DNA of 7,596 bases. Source: Rickettsia typhi. Its GTDB lineage: Bacteria > Pseudomonadota > Alphaproteobacteria > Rickettsiales > UBA1997. Position 1 is the stretch's first letter; each line of letters begins with the position of its first letter. The position numbers were made by a program, and so were the translations under genes. Below, in pieces: positions 1-5,987 of the stretch. Where the stretch lies: assembly GCA_945898025.1 (NCBI GenBank), contig CAMDGT010000054.1:1-7596 (forward strand), in the 5' to 3' direction. The notes beneath the pieces were generated by a model. The model saw only the letters and a program-made list of their open reading frames with translations, searched no databases and was not told where the DNA came from.

Positions 1-65
1 CATTTGGCTATCTCAGAAGCCCTTTCAATAAAAATAAATAAATTATCAACCATAAATCAAAATCA

Positions 66-1451
66 ATGAAAATAAATTTAAGAATCAAAAATATTGCCAA
101 CATTATTGAAGATATAAAGCATAAATCTTTGCCAAAAACACTTGGAGCCCTAGATCTAGTCCTACTGGGAATTGGCTGCACCATTGGCACTGGCATCTTT
201 GTAATCACGGGAACTGCGGCCGCAAATTATGCTGGCCCCGCCATCTCAATCTCTTATCTTTTAGCTGGTTTAGTTTGTGTTTTTGCTGGGCTTGCCTACA
301 CAGAATTGGCAGCAATGATGCCCGTCGCAGGTAGTGCATACACTTATACCTATACAGTAATGGGTGAATTTATCGCTTGGATAGTCGCCTGCGGACTACT
401 GCTTGAATATATGGTTGGAGCATCAACCGTTTCTGCGGGCTGGTCTGGCTATTTCGTGGGAATCCTCAAACAAAGCGGGATTAATTTACCAGAATATCTT
501 GTTAAAGTTCCTTCTGAAGGAGGTTTAATTAACCTTCCTGCTAGTTTAATTGCATTATCGGTTGGCTTAATTGTAATTAGAGGAACTAAAGAAAGTGCGA
601 TGATAAATCGAATTTTAGTTGCAATCAAGCTCATCATAATTTTTTCATTTCTTTATGTTGCAACCCCCTTTATTAAAAGCGAAAATTATACTGATTTTGC
701 ACCATTTGGCATTAAAGGCATAATAACAGGCGCTGCCGCAATATTTTATGCTTATCTTGGCTTTGATGCAGTTGCAACCGCAGCAGAAGAAACTAAAAAC
801 CCTAATCGCAATTTGCCAATTGGGATAATTGGATCTCTTTTAATTTGTACATTGCTTTATATTCTTGTCTCTCTAACTCTTACGGGAATTGTCAGCTATA
901 AAGAGCTTGGCAATGCAGAGCCAATGGCCTATGCATTAAGAGCCAACGGTAGTAATATCGGTTCGGCATTGATTGGGACTGGAGCAATGTTTGGAATGGT
1001 GGCAGTTTTGCTAGTGTTAATGTATGGACAATCAAGAATATTCTTCGTGATGTCAAGAGATGGTCTTTTACCACCAATTTTTAGCAAACTTCATAAAAAA
1101 TTTAATACCCCCTATTTCAGCTGTTTATTTGTAACAATTTCAGTAGCAGTTATTGCGGGATTAACTCCCATAAGAATTCTTGGCGATATGGCAAGCCTTG
1201 GCTCATTATTTGCCTTTGCAATTTCCGCTTTAATAGTAATGATTCTCAAAGTTAAAAAACCAGAATTAGAAAGGCCCTTTAAATGCCCAGCACCTTTTAT
1301 TGTAAGCAGTTTAGCATTGATAGGTTGCACTTATCTAATGTTTACTTTAATTAACAATAACATTAAAATATTTGGCATTTGGTTAGCATTATCAACTATT
1401 TTTTATTTTAGTTATAGTTATCACAAAAGCCCATTAAAAAAACAAAAATAA
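66..1451 (+). CDS. APC-family amino acid permease (CAT/YfnA-like), 12 membrane segments
   Basis: This is an inner-membrane amino acid transporter of the APC superfamily, probably a proton-coupled importer of the cationic amino acid transporter-like subgroup. The 461 residues fit the usual family length. The N-terminus (residues 20-49, SLPKTLGALDLVLLGIG..., then GTGIF at 41-45) carries the unwound helix-1 glycine motif that binds the substrate backbone. About twelve hydrophobic segments follow, roughly at 28-49, 57-78, 98-120, 156-172, 183-200, 218-240, 252-275, 298-325, 352-368, 372-396, 410-428 and 433-450. The stretch after helix 6, AAEETKNPNRNLPIGI (239-254), is typical of this subgroup. 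The ATG at 66 leaves the normal short cytoplasmic N-terminus, but no clear ribosome binding site is visible. It lies two bases upstream of fabZ, so the two are probably co-transcribed. In an intracellular bacterium it would import host amino acids. The substrate cannot be told from sequence alone. Confidence 0.93.
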   Translation: MKINLRIKNIANIIEDIKHKSLPKTLGALDLVLLGIGCTIGTGIFVITGTAAANYAGPAISISYLLAGLVCVFAGLAYTELAAMMPVAGSAYTYTYTVMGEFIAWIVACGLLLEYMVGASTVSAGWSGYFVGILKQSGINLPEYLVKVPSEGGLINLPASLIALSVGLIVIRGTKESAMINRILVAIKLIIIFSFLYVATPFIKSENYTDFAPFGIKGIITGAAAIFYAYLGFDAVATAAEETKNPNRNLPIGIIGSLLICTLLYILVSLTLTGIVSYKELGNAEPMAYALRANGSNIGSALIGTGAMFGMVAVLLVLMYGQSRIFFVMSRDGLLPPIFSKLHKKFNTPYFSCLFVTISVAVIAGLTPIRILGDMASLGSLFAFAISALIVMILKVKKPELERPFKCPAPFIVSSLALIGCTYLMFTLINNNIKIFGIWLALSTIFYFSYSYHKSPLKKQK

Positions 1452-1453
1452 TT

Positions 1454-1918
1454 ATGTCAAAAACAATCAATATAGAACAAATAATTAAGTTAATACCGCA
1501 TCGCTACCCCATTTTATTGGTTGATAAAATAATTTATCTTGAGCCAAATAAAAAAATAATTGCAATCAAAAATGTAACTTTCAATGAACCTCATTTTATG
1601 GGGCACTTTCCTGAAAAACCAATTATGCCGGGGGTTCTTATTATTGAGGCGATGGCACAAGCTTCTTCAGCAATGGTTTCACATTCTGGAAATTTTAATC
1701 CAGAAGAAAAATTGATTTATTTTATGTCGATTAGCGATGCAAAATTCAGAAAGCCAGTAATTCCGGGAGATGTCCTTGAGTTACATATTGACGTGGTTCA
1801 AAATCGTGGAGCGGTATGGAAAATGTCTGGAGTAGCCATGGTGGAAGGTAAGAAAGTAGCGGAAGCAAGTTTTTCAGCAATGATAGTCGATAAGTCAAAA
1901 ACATTAGAACAAAATTAG
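1454..1918 (+). CDS. fabZ: 3-hydroxyacyl-[acyl-carrier-protein] dehydratase FabZ
   Basis: FabZ dehydrates (3R)-hydroxyacyl-ACP to trans-2-enoyl-ACP in type II fatty acid elongation in the cytosol. The 154 residues form one hot-dog fold domain of normal length. Visible signatures are IPHRYPILLVDK (14-25) and the active-site block PHFMGHFPEKPIMPG (46-60), with catalytic His51. Helix 61-70 (VLIIEAMAQA) follows, with catalytic Glu65. The conserved segment SDAKFRKPVIPGD and the following beta strand (residues about 94-115) are also present. The start is the first ATG after the permease stop, two bases downstream. No strong Shine-Dalgarno is seen, so translational coupling is plausible. It is followed after 10 bases by lpxA, as in the lpxD-fabZ-lpxA cluster of proteobacteria. 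Both enzymes use hydroxyacyl-ACP, which places the pair at the branch between membrane lipid and lipid A synthesis. Confidence 0.97.
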   Translation: MSKTINIEQIIKLIPHRYPILLVDKIIYLEPNKKIIAIKNVTFNEPHFMGHFPEKPIMPGVLIIEAMAQASSAMVSHSGNFNPEEKLIYFMSISDAKFRKPVIPGDVLELHIDVVQNRGAVWKMSGVAMVEGKKVAEASFSAMIVDKSKTLEQN

Positions 1919-1928
1919 TGAAATTAAA

Positions 1929-2720
1929 ATGAAAAATATTCATCCAACTGCAATTATTGATTCGAAAGCAAATATCGCTGAAAATGTTTTAATTGGAGCA
2001 TATTCAATCATTGGTGCCAATGTCACTATTGAAACTGGCACCATTGTTAAACCTCATGTTGTCATTGATGGCAGAACAATTATTGGCAAAAACAATATTA
2101 TTTTTCCATTTGCATCAATTGGTTTAGAACCCCAAGACCTCAAATTCAAAGGAGAAGATTCCTCGTTAGTAATTGGCGATAATAATCAAATTCGTGAACA
2201 TTGTACCATTCATCGTGGCACTAAAGACGGAGCAATGACTACTAAAATTGGCAATAATTGCTTGTTTATGGTAGGTTCTCATATAGCTCACGATTGTATA
2301 ATAGGCAATGAAGTAATATTAGCAAATAATGCAACACTTGCTGGCCATGTTGAAGTTGATGATCAGGCAATTATTGGTGGGCTTTCCGCCGTCAAACAAT
2401 TTGTTAGAATTGGCAAGGGTGCAATGGTGGGGGGCATGTCAGGAGTTGAAAGCGATGTTATTCCTTTTGGAACAGTATTCGGAGAAAGAGCTTCGCTTAA
2501 TGGCTTAAATATTATTGGAATGAAAAGAAAATCAATTTCTAGAGAAGAAATCCACCAAGCTAGACATTTTTTTGAAGAATTATTTCATAATGATAAAGAA
2601 AATTTTCTTGCTAAAATTGAGCTAGCAAACAATAATTGCAACGGTTATGTTGTTAAAGAAATTATTAACTTCATAAAATCACAACAAAGCTCATTAGCTT
2701 TCTGTAAGCCAAAAAAATAA
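1929..2720 (+). CDS. lpxA: Acyl-ACP:UDP-N-acetylglucosamine O-acyltransferase LpxA
   Basis: LpxA performs the first step of lipid A synthesis, moving a 3-hydroxyacyl chain from ACP to the 3-OH of UDP-GlcNAc. The 263 residues match the family. The N-terminal two thirds is a left-handed beta helix built from hexapeptide repeats (IHPTAIID, ...VLIGAYSIIGANVTI...). The motif HIAHDCIIG contains His121, equivalent to catalytic His125 of E. coli. NNATLAGHVEVDD contains His140, and IIGGLSAVKQF and GGMSGV follow. The C-terminal part, LNIIGMKRKSISREEI (194-209) onward, is the helical UDP-GlcNAc/ACP-binding region. The ATG at 1929 lies 10 bases after the fabZ stop, and the first hexapeptide begins at residue 4, which supports this start. 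An intact lpxA implies that the organism makes lipid A, unlike Anaplasma and Ehrlichia. No lpxD is present next to it in this window. Confidence 0.97.
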   Translation: MKNIHPTAIIDSKANIAENVLIGAYSIIGANVTIETGTIVKPHVVIDGRTIIGKNNIIFPFASIGLEPQDLKFKGEDSSLVIGDNNQIREHCTIHRGTKDGAMTTKIGNNCLFMVGSHIAHDCIIGNEVILANNATLAGHVEVDDQAIIGGLSAVKQFVRIGKGAMVGGMSGVESDVIPFGTVFGERASLNGLNIIGMKRKSISREEIHQARHFFEELFHNDKENFLAKIELANNNCNGYVVKEIINFIKSQQSSLAFCKPKK

Positions 2721-2765
2721 CTATATTCTAAATCTACGGATCCAACTATTTACCAAAAATAATTC

Positions 2766-3485
2766 ATGCGACATATTTGCTTAGACATTGAAACAACTGG
2801 GCTTGACCCAAAATCAGGGCATCGAACCATTGAAATCGCATGTATTGAAATGATCAATTTAGTCAAAACCGATAAATTCTTTCAATGCTATATTAATCCA
2901 AAAAGAGATGTCCCCTTAGAAGCATTCAAGATTCACAATATCTCCACTGAATTCTTACAAGACAAACCATATTTTGAAAATATTGTTACAGAATTTCTAG
3001 ATTTTATCGGCGATTCAACTTTAGTAATTCATAATGCTCCATTTGATACTAAATTTCTAAATTTTGAATTAGAGGCAAATGGCTTTAGAAATCTAGCAGA
3101 GAAAAATAAAATTGTCGATACTCTAGTTATGGCAAGAACTAAATTTCCTGGTGGGCAAAATTCCCTCGATGCCTTATGCAGAAGGTTCAACATTGATAAC
3201 AGTAAAAGAACTTACCACGGAGCATTGGTTGACACTGACCTGCTTTGCCAAATATTTGTAGAATTAATGGGCGGAGCACAAACGGAATTAATGAATAGCG
3301 ATGAAGAAGCTAGAACATTCAATAATTCAATGAATAAATCAAAATTCACCACCCAAATTGATAGCGAAAACTCCCCCTATAAAAACCTACCAATTCGAGA
3401 TTTCTCACCCGATAATCAACAATTAGAAGAGCATTATCAATTTATTAAAAAGAATCTTAAGAAGAATTTTTGGAATTATGAATAA
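2766..3485 (+). CDS. dnaQ: DNA polymerase III epsilon subunit, 3'-5' proofreading exonuclease
   Basis: DnaQ is the proofreading subunit of the replicative polymerase core and removes mispaired 3' ends. The 239-residue protein carries all three exonuclease motifs of the DEDDh class. Exo I is LDIETTGLD with Asp7 and Glu9. Exo II is VIHNAPFDTKFL with Asp94. Exo III is HGALVDTDLL with His151 and Asp156. The spacing matches E. coli Asp12/Glu14/Asp103/His162/Asp167. The tail from about residue 170 to the end contains LPIRDFSP (210-217) and the segment EEHYQFIKKNLKKNFW, like the alpha-subunit-binding tail of alphaproteobacterial DnaQ. The start fits because motif I begins at residue 4. It is 45 bases downstream of lpxA, a gap with no visible terminator, and its last eight bases overlap the start of pheA, which suggests translational coupling. 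Confidence 0.95.
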   Translation: MRHICLDIETTGLDPKSGHRTIEIACIEMINLVKTDKFFQCYINPKRDVPLEAFKIHNISTEFLQDKPYFENIVTEFLDFIGDSTLVIHNAPFDTKFLNFELEANGFRNLAEKNKIVDTLVMARTKFPGGQNSLDALCRRFNIDNSKRTYHGALVDTDLLCQIFVELMGGAQTELMNSDEEARTFNNSMNKSKFTTQIDSENSPYKNLPIRDFSPDNQQLEEHYQFIKKNLKKNFWNYE

Positions 3486-4317
3486 AAAAATTATTGCTTT
3501 TCAGGGAGCTCTCGGTGCAAATTCTCATCTTGCATGCAAAACTTTTTATAAACAATTAGAGCCATGCTCTTTTTCAACATTTTACGATGTTTTTCAGGCC
3601 GTACTTAATGGCGATGCTGATTATGGCATAATTCCCCTTGAAAATTCATATGCAGGAAGAGTCTCAGAGATACACAACCTTCTGCAAGAAAATAACGTTT
3701 CAATTGTGGCAGAACATTTCTTTGCCGTTAACCACTATTTAGCCGGCATTGAAGATTCTAAAATAACAGATGGCAAAGAAGTTTATTCGCATCCGCAAGC
3801 ACTAATGCAATGTCAAAAAAATATTCGCCAATTAAATTTGAAACCAGTAGAATTTTCTAATACTGCCGAGGCAGGAAAATTTATTTCTCTACAAAAAGAT
3901 AAAGCTAAATTTGCAATTTGTTCAGAAGAAGCTTGCAAAATCTACAACCTAAAAATATTAGAAAAAAATTTTCAAGATTCTAACAATGAAAATATTACCA
4001 TTTTTATTGTAATATCTAAGCAACCAGCCGAGTTAGAAATTGGCTCAAGAAAAATCATAACCTCAATGATATTTACCATCCGCAACATACCGGGTGCTCT
4101 ATATAAAGCATTGGGAGGCTTTGCAACCAATGGAATTAGTATGATAAAATTAGAAAGCTATATTCCGGGAGGTTCTTCCATTGAAGCAAAATTTTTTATT
4201 GCAATTGATGGTCATCCAACCGAAAAAAGAGTCGCTCTTGCCCTTGAAGAGTTAGGCTTCTTCTCAAAAAATGTAAAATTACTTGGAGTTTATTATGCAG
4301 ATAAATCAAGATTATAA
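3478..4317 (+). CDS. pheA: Prephenate dehydratase with ACT domain (altered TRF motif)
   Basis: Prephenate dehydratase converts prephenate to phenylpyruvate in phenylalanine synthesis. The 279 residues have the standard layout: a catalytic PDT domain at about 4-180 and an ACT regulatory domain at about 195-270. Catalytic-domain signatures are AFQGALGANSHLA (7-19), DYGIIPLENSYAGRV (48-62) and YSHPQALMQC (103-112). The ACT part has IPGALYKALGGFATNG (204-219) followed by ESYIPGG, the alphaproteobacterial form of the GALV/ESRP phenylalanine-binding motifs. The protein has no chorismate mutase domain. An oddity is that the normally invariant Thr-Arg-Phe motif reads ITIF here. Thr174 and Phe176 are kept, but the Arg is Ile175 (ATT). 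Activity may therefore be changed or lost, although the reading frame is intact. It overlaps dnaQ by eight bases and precedes rsmD by 15 bases. Confidence 0.93.
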   Translation: MNKKIIAFQGALGANSHLACKTFYKQLEPCSFSTFYDVFQAVLNGDADYGIIPLENSYAGRVSEIHNLLQENNVSIVAEHFFAVNHYLAGIEDSKITDGKEVYSHPQALMQCQKNIRQLNLKPVEFSNTAEAGKFISLQKDKAKFAICSEEACKIYNLKILEKNFQDSNNENITIFIVISKQPAELEIGSRKIITSMIFTIRNIPGALYKALGGFATNGISMIKLESYIPGGSSIEAKFFIAIDGHPTEKRVALALEELGFFSKNVKLLGVYYADKSRL

Positions 4318-4332
4318 ATTGGTAGATTAATA

Positions 4333-5016
4333 ATGAGAATTATTGCAGGCAAATTTAAGGGTAAAAAACTATTAACCGAATCAAAAAAAAACCTCCTCAG
4401 ACCAACTACCGATAAAAACCGTCAAGCAATTTTTAATGTTATTACTTCATTAAACTTCTTTAATAATCACGATTTTTTAATTGAAAATAGCAAAATTTTA
4501 GATCTATGTTGTGGTAGTGGAGCATTAGCAATTGAGGCAATCTCAAGAGGTGCAAAATCTGCCACCTTAGTTGATAGCAATTATAATAATCTAAATTTAG
4601 CAAAAAATAACTCTCATCACTTACAAATTAGCGAAAAATTTGCATTTATTAGTAATTATGTAGAAAAACTGCCCTATAATCAAAATTATTTTGACTTAAT
4701 ATTTCTTGACCCACCTTACAAGAGCGATTATCTGTGTTTAGTAAAAAATTTAATTACTAATAATTGGTGGCAAAAAAAGTCGATATTAATAATTGAACTT
4801 AATTTCAAAAATAATAATTTAATCGATGAAGAATCAATAAAAATGATAAGCGGAACCAGAGGAATAAAGCAGAATTTTCAAAAAATTATTACCGAATTAT
4901 CAAACCACCTCAATAAAATTCTAGCCCCAGAACTTAATAATCTTGAATTAAATCTCAGTGTAATAGATTGCAAGAAATATGGAGCAACCTTATTTTTGCT
5001 GTTAAAATTAAGTTAA
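4333..5016 (+). CDS. rsmD: 16S rRNA (guanine(966)-N2)-methyltransferase RsmD
   Basis: RsmD methylates the N2 amino group of G966 in 16S rRNA using S-adenosylmethionine during 30S assembly. Family signatures appear in order. They are MRIIAGKFKGKKL (1-13), LRPTTDKNRQAIFNVI (22-37), the SAM-binding motif I ILDLCCGSGALAIEAISRGA (55-74, usually DLFAGSGALGIEA) and the catalytic LDPPY (124-128). At 227 residues it is longer than the roughly 185-200 typical of the family. The extra material lies between the motif after LDPPY and the final YGATLFLLLKL segment, roughly residues 165-205, and is rich in Asn, Lys and Ile. The start fits because the first conserved motif begins at residue 1. It is the last gene of the head-to-tail block; no hairpin terminator is visible after its stop. 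Confidence 0.93.
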   Translation: MRIIAGKFKGKKLLTESKKNLLRPTTDKNRQAIFNVITSLNFFNNHDFLIENSKILDLCCGSGALAIEAISRGAKSATLVDSNYNNLNLAKNNSHHLQISEKFAFISNYVEKLPYNQNYFDLIFLDPPYKSDYLCLVKNLITNNWWQKKSILIIELNFKNNNLIDEESIKMISGTRGIKQNFQKIITELSNHLNKILAPELNNLELNLSVIDCKKYGATLFLLLKLS

Positions 5017-5040
5017 ATCAATCACAAATTTTTTAGGGTC

Positions 5041-5070
5041 TTGACTAGTTAAGTAAATCTTAACTATTAT
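5041..5070 (+). promoter_or_regulatory. Promoter-like site with an inverted repeat in its spacer
   Basis: TTGACT (5041-5046), an 18-base spacer and TATTAT (5065-5070) form a good match to a sigma-70-type promoter. An 8-bp perfect inverted repeat, TAGTTAAG / CTTAACTA (5046-5053 and 5059-5066, 5-base loop), lies across the spacer, as an operator would. It ends about ten bases before the ATG of the IS1595-like transposase remnant at 5080. The GGGTCTTGACTAG stretch from 5036 could also be the left terminal repeat of that element. It is therefore probably the transposase promoter. No right-hand copy of the repeat was found. Confidence 0.35.
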
Positions 5071-5079
5071 TTTGACCTT

Positions 5080-5190
5080 ATGAATAAAGGAAAAAACAAA
5101 TATTAGAATCGTTTCCGAATTTCCGAGAAGAAGTTTAGGGAAATTATCAAGTATTTTAACTACGATGAAACGGCTAATAAAACAGCAATT
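5080..5190 (+). pseudogene. 5' fragment of IS1595/ISXO2-type transposase
   Basis: From the ATG at 5080 the frame reads MNKGKNKY, a TAG stop at codon 9, then NRFRISEKKFREIIKYFNYD and ETANKTA. This resembles the N-terminus of ISXO2-like (IS1595 family) transposases, whose start typically reads KNKY-x-NRSRISE-x-KFREI followed by a Thr-Ala helix before a helix-turn-helix. The in-frame stop and the loss of everything after about 36 codons show that it is dead. The fragment ends where the inverted repeat of the IS630-type element begins, so that element probably landed in it or abuts it. The rest of the IS1595 gene is not found on the far side. The family call is from pattern recognition of a short stretch. 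Confidence 0.5.
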
Positions 5191-5223
5191 TATATAATTT
5201 CCAATCTATAATGCATTATAATT
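5184..5223 (+). repeat. Left terminal inverted repeat of the IS630-type element
   Basis: The core CCAATCTATAATGCATTATA (5201-5220) is repeated in reverse complement at 5745-5764. Within each copy the 14-mer TATAATGCATTATA (5207-5220 here) is itself a perfect palindrome. The outermost AGCAATTTAT is also matched at the right end. Confidence 0.8.
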
Positions 5224-5247
5224 GACTTCTAAAATTCTTCCATAAAA

Positions 5248-5275
5248 TTACTGTTTTATCAACCTAAAACAGTAA
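5248..5275. repeat. Perfect 11-bp hairpin inside the IS630-type element
   Basis: TTACTGTTTTA (5248-5258) and TAAAACAGTAA (5265-5275) are perfect reverse complements separated by the six bases TCAACC. The hairpin lies between the left terminal repeat and the transposase ATG at 5282. It could fold in the transposase leader and limit translation, bind a regulator, or stop transcription arriving from outside. None of these roles can be settled from the sequence. Confidence 0.55.
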
Positions 5276-5281
5276 AAGATT

Positions 5282-5759
5282 ATGAGAACAATAATAAATC
5301 AAGCATTAACACAAAAAGCTCAAGATTTACTTATGAAGTTAAATTCAGAAGGTGTTTTTGCTATAACAGACTAAAGGCAATTATCGCCTCTTTTAATCAT
5401 CCAATTAAAATGGTAGCAGATATATGATATTGATTCAAGCACTATCACCAGATGGGCAAACAAACTAAAGAGAAATGACATTAAAGGCTTGCTATGAGAA
5501 AGGAATACGGACTCCAGTTAAAGTAATATTAAGATTTAAGAATTTCTATCTTTATTCATCAATTAATTCTGCTTCCTCCATATTGTAAAGAACTTAATCC
5601 TGTTGCAAGATTATGGAAATATATCAAAAAGATATAGTGATCAGAAATAAAATATTTGAAACTTTGTTAGAATTGGAATTGGCTGTTTGTGATTTTATCA
5701 GCAATTTATCGGTTGATATCATCAAAAGTGTTTGCGGATATAATTATAATGCATTATAG
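5282..5759 (+). pseudogene. IS630-family transposase remnant (multiple frameshifts, centre deleted)
   Basis: Transposase pieces are spread over all three forward frames. They start with ATG at 5282 (MRTIINQALTQKAQDLLMKL, stop at 5372-5374). From 5368 in the next frame comes RLKAIIASFNHPIKMVADI. At 5426 the frame shifts back to DIDSSTITRWANKLKRNDIK, and these together form the N-terminal helix-turn-helix of IS630 transposases. The C-terminal end follows: LILLPPYCKELNPVARLWKY (around 5563-5622). A stop and frameshift come next, then VIRNKIFETLLELELAVCDF and IIKSVCGYNYN up to the TAG at 5757-5759. The LPPY-x-x-ELNP-x-x-x-LW motif is diagnostic. The usual catalytic Glu of NP[IV]E is Ala here (NPVA), and the region carrying the first two catalytic Asp residues is gone. 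It is non-functional. Confidence 0.8.
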
Positions 5760-5784
5760 ATTGGAAATATTATAATAAATTGCT
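5742..5784 (-). repeat. Right terminal inverted repeat of the IS630-type element
   Basis: This is the reverse-complement copy of the left repeat. The inner 26 bases (5742-5767) are identical to 5198-5223. The outer part, ending AAATTGCT (5777-5784), matches AGCAATTT at the left end after a three-base indel. The last codons of the transposase remnant run into this repeat. Confidence 0.8.
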
Positions 5785-5804
5785 CAAAAATTGGATGCCT
5801 TATT

Positions 5805-5987
5805 GTGCTTTATACTTCATCAAAAATTTTTTTCTTTTCATTAGGTGCATTATTCTGCATTCCATTGTTTTCATTTTATCTATTGCAATTAAATATTAGT
5901 ATTTTATTAGTAATTAAATTAATGTTAACAACAATGCTATTTAATTATATATATGGAACAATCAAGAAAAAACATAACTTTCTCTGA
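5805..5987 (+). CDS. Short hydrophobic open frame, possible membrane-protein remnant
   Basis: From a GTG at 5805 the frame encodes 60 residues with two hydrophobic stretches (about 8-28 and 31-48), then GTIKKKHNF, a pattern expected of a small two-helix inner-membrane protein. The G-x5-P...FNYIY layout faintly resembles one half of a PACE-type (bacterial transmembrane pair) efflux protein, but this is weak. The frame stays open upstream only to the TAG at 5757-5759, inside the IS630 remnant, and there is no ATG or ribosome binding site. Its 3' end overlaps the first 35 bases of the MORN gene in another frame. It may be the tail of a gene cut by the IS, a real small gene, or chance in AT-rich DNA. 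Confidence 0.3.
   Translation: MLYTSSKIFFFSLGALFCIPLFSFYLLQLNISILLVIKLMLTTMLFNYIYGTIKKKHNFL

Larger units (their letters stand above)
5184..5784. mobile_element. Decayed, internally deleted IS630-type insertion sequence
   Basis: Long terminal inverted repeats bound a segment of about 600 bases containing remains of an IS630-family transposase. The inner 26 bases of the repeats (5198-5223 and 5742-5767) are perfect inverted copies. The outer part (5184-5197 against 5768-5784) also matches, apart from a three-base indel. A full IS630 element is about 1.0-1.2 kb, so roughly half is missing. The missing part is the centre of the transposase, including the first two catalytic Asp residues. IS630 elements duplicate a TA dinucleotide, but the AT-rich flanks do not let me fix the exact ends. 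It could not move by itself, though the intact repeats might still be recognised by a transposase elsewhere in the genome. Confidence 0.75.

Noticed and set aside
1..69. Open frame from base 1 to a TGA at 67-69 overlapping the permease ATG (ATGA), possibly the end of an upstream gene.
   Set aside because: Only 22 codons with no recognisable motif. Another frame also stays open for about 12 codons, so the true frame, or any gene, cannot be decided.
5195..5767. Paired inverted repeats as an invertible DNA switch.
   Set aside because: The repeats enclose transposase remnants of a DDE family, so terminal repeats of an IS explain them; no recombinase gene is nearby.
5785..5850. Continuation of the IS1595-type transposase to the right of the IS630 element (SKIGCLIVLY reading).
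   Set aside because: The few matching residues are no better than chance, and the following helix-turn-helix motif is missing.
5883..5910. Possible promoter TTGCAA-N16-TATTAG ahead of the MORN gene.
   Set aside because: The match is weak, and such hexamers are frequent in DNA this AT-rich.
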